64,000 nt of DNA from Cutibacterium acnes (GTDB lineage: Bacteria > Actinomycetota > Actinomycetes > Propionibacteriales > Propionibacteriaceae), in NCBI RefSeq assembly GCF_003030305.1, contig NZ_CP023676.1, positions 434,001 through 498,000 of the forward strand. Direction: 5' to 3'. The position numbers and the translations under genes were made by a program. Below, piece by piece: positions 62,269 to 64,000 of this stretch (its first letter is position 1; each line of letters opens with the position of its first letter). Under the pieces are notes generated by a model. It was not told the origin of the DNA. It saw only the letters and a program-made list of their open reading frames with translations, and did no database searches.

Positions 62269-64000
62269 ATGACTGAGCAGACTGTGAGGCTCAGCGTCGG
62301 ACAGGCCATCGTGCGCTATCTGACTCATCAGTACACCGAGCGGGACGGGGTTGAACGCCGCTTCATACGCGGAGTCTTTGGGATCTTCGGCCATGGAAAT
62401 GCTACTGGTTTGGGCCAGGCGCTTTTGCAGAATGAGGCGGCCCCCGACGATGAGGAAGGCCGACTTGAGTACTGGATGGGCCGGAACGAGCAAGGTATGG
62501 TTCACGCCTGTTCCGCCTACGCCCGCGCTACGAACCGGTTGCAGGCGTTAGCTGCCACCGCGTCCATTGGGCCGGGTTCGCTCAACATGGTCACCGGTGC
62601 GGCTCTCGCCACCACCAATCGGGTACCGGTGTTGCTCTTCCCATCCGACATCTTCGCCAATCGGGCACCTGATCCTGTCCTTCAGCAGCTGGAGGACCCC
62701 ACCAACCCCGATGTATCGTGCAACGACGCGTTCCGTCCGGTCTCGAAGTTCTGGGATCGAGTGAATCGTCCCGAACAGCTCATGGTTTCGCTGCCTCGTG
62801 CGATGCGGGTGCTTACTGATCCTGTGGACACGGGAGCTGCCGTCATCTGTCTACCGGAAGACGTACAGACCGAGGTGTACGACTGGCCGGTGTCTTTCTT
62901 CGCCAAGAAGGTGTGGTACATCGATCGCCGCCTCCCCGATAGGGCCGCTGTGGTGCGTGCAGCGCAAGCCATCCGTGCCGCACGCTGTCCACTCATCATT
63001 TCTGGTGGAGGCACGATCTATTCCGAGGCCAGCCAGGAGCTGCGGGACTTCGCATCTGCTACCGGCATCCCGGTCGCCGACACCCAGGCGGGGAAAGGTG
63101 CAATCAATTGGGATCATCCGTGCGCCGTTGGTGGCGTTGGTGCGACTGGTTCCGACTCAGCGAATGCGCTGGCGGCCCAGGCCGACCTCATCATCGGCAT
63201 CGGCACGCGGTACTCCGATTTCACCACCGGTTCGCAGACGGCCTTTAAAAATCCGGACGTGACGTTCGTCAACGTCAATGTGGGGGCCTTTGATGCCGCC
63301 AAGCAGGGTGCGCAGATGTTGGTGGCCGATGCGCGTGAGGCTCTCACGGCCCTGTCGAAGGAGCTTGACGGCTACCGCGTTCCTCAAGAATGGAGCGACC
63401 TCGCTAGTGCGAAGGCCAAAGCGTGGGCAGAGGTAACCGATCGTTGCTACCACCTGGGGCACGGTCCGCTCCCGGCTCAGACCGAAGTGTTTGGAGCGCT
63501 CAACGAGCTCATGGGTGACGACGACGTGGTCATTAATGCTGCCGGTTCGATGCCTGGCGACTTGCAGTGTCTGTGGCGTGCCAGCGCTCCCGTGCAGTAC
63601 CACGTGGAGTATGCATTCTCGTGCATGGGCTACGAGATTCCGGCGTCATTGGGCGTGAAGATGGCGTTGCCGGATTCCGAGGTCGTTGCGATTGTCGGTG
63701 ATGGCACCTACCAAATGCTGCCGATGGAGTTGGCAACGATCGTCCAGGAGGGTGCGAAGGTCATTCTCGTATTGCTTCAGAACTACGGATTTGCCTCCAT
63801 CGGGGCGCTGTCGGAGTCTCACGGTTCTCAGCGGTTCGGGACGAAGTACCGCCAGCACGATGACGGTCAAGGTCATGTGGTCGGGGACGACGCCCTGCTA
63901 CCCCTTGACATTGCCGCTAACGCGCGGTCGTGGGGTATTGATGTCCTCGAGGTTCGTACCATCAAGGAGTTCAGGGAGGCTTACCGCAAGGCCGAGGCGT
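62269..64000 (+). CDS. iolD: 3D-(3,5/4)-trihydroxycyclohexane-1,2-dione acylhydrolase (3' partial)
   Basis: A ThDP-dependent enzyme that opens the inositol-derived ring. The frame starts at ATG 62269 behind aaaggag, two bases after iolB, and stays open to the window end (577 codons; the family has about 640). Motifs: RLSVGQAIVRYL, FGIFGHGNATGLGQAL, IGPGSLNMVTGAA, and the ThDP-binding VGDGTYQMLPMELAT region with its downstream NYGFASIGALS. The active-site glutamate region lies early, as usual. Confidence 0.95.
   Translation, partial: MTEQTVRLSVGQAIVRYLTHQYTERDGVERRFIRGVFGIFGHGNATGLGQALLQNEAAPDDEEGRLEYWMGRNEQGMVHACSAYARATNRLQALAATASIGPGSLNMVTGAALATTNRVPVLLFPSDIFANRAPDPVLQQLEDPTNPDVSCNDAFRPVSKFWDRVNRPEQLMVSLPRAMRVLTDPVDTGAAVICLPEDVQTEVYDWPVSFFAKKVWYIDRRLPDRAAVVRAAQAIRAARCPLIISGGGTIYSEASQELRDFASATGIPVADTQAGKGAINWDHPCAVGGVGATGSDSANALAAQADLIIGIGTRYSDFTTGSQTAFKNPDVTFVNVNVGAFDAAKQGAQMLVADAREALTALSKELDGYRVPQEWSDLASAKAKAWAEVTDRCYHLGHGPLPAQTEVFGALNELMGDDDVVINAAGSMPGDLQCLWRASAPVQYHVEYAFSCMGYEIPASLGVKMALPDSEVVAIVGDGTYQMLPMELATIVQEGAKVILVLLQNYGFASIGALSESHGSQRFGTKYRQHDDGQGHVVGDDALLPLDIAANARSWGIDVLEVRTIKEFREAYRKAEA

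Overview
The window looks like chromosomal DNA of a Cutibacterium (former cutaneous Propionibacterium), most likely C. acnes or a close relative. This is inference from several things: a high-GC coding style (about 60% by eye), a de novo anaerobic-type cobalamin pathway with propionibacterial gene fusions, an actinobacterial inositol operon with a Cgl0158-type gene, and groEL under paired CIRCE operators. No database search was possible.

Layout. 1-4.9 kb: a sugar-utilisation locus with a ROK domain joined in frame to a Gfo/Idh/MocA oxidoreductase, a lipoprotein sugar-binding protein and two ABC permeases; the second permease appears to lack an internal segment. 5.2-7.5 kb: threonine catabolism (tdh-kbl). 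7.5-10.6 kb, minus strand: an osmoprotectant-type ABC transporter. 10.7-13.6 kb: a DedA membrane protein, a DUF488 protein, a macro-domain protein and a CurA-type reductase. 13.7-17.3 kb: an ABC-2 exporter with a LiaS/NarX-like kinase and a response regulator broken by a one-base frameshift; two clean inverted repeats sit just before the exporter.

17.6-46.2 kb is the dominant feature, a large cobalamin regulon. It holds cobD(cbiB), cobQ, cbiL, cbiF, a cbiE-G-H fusion, a cbiX-sirC fusion, a btuCDF-type importer, cbiC, cbiMNQO cobalt uptake, cbiT, cobO, a cbiA-aminotransferase (threonine-phosphate decarboxylase type) fusion, SUMT, cobK/cbiJ, a cobT-cobU fusion, cobS and a cytoplasmic BtuF-like protein. 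Five separate cobalamin riboswitches precede five transcription units, so uptake, cobalt import and synthesis would all be turned down by adenosylcobalamin. Neither cbiD nor bluB is visible here. A tRNA-Thr(TGT) closes the region.

46.4-55.3 kb: a large secreted protein of unknown function with a frameshifted small secreted-protein gene upstream, an ascorbate-type PTS (IIC and a IIA-IIB fusion), then a small islet. The islet lies between a displaced 3' copy of luxS and the real luxS. It carries an IS630-type transposase remnant, a small secreted peptide gene with a probable frameshift at a G7 tract, and a small membrane protein; the last two resemble a bacteriocin/immunity arrangement. luxS follows manA and a DUF3263 gene. 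55.3-57.3 kb: groEL without groES, behind two CIRCE operators. 57.4-64 kb: the myo-inositol locus, with transaldolase and a GntR regulator on the minus strand divergent from iolC - Cgl0158-type aldolase candidate - iolB - iolD; iolD runs off the window end.
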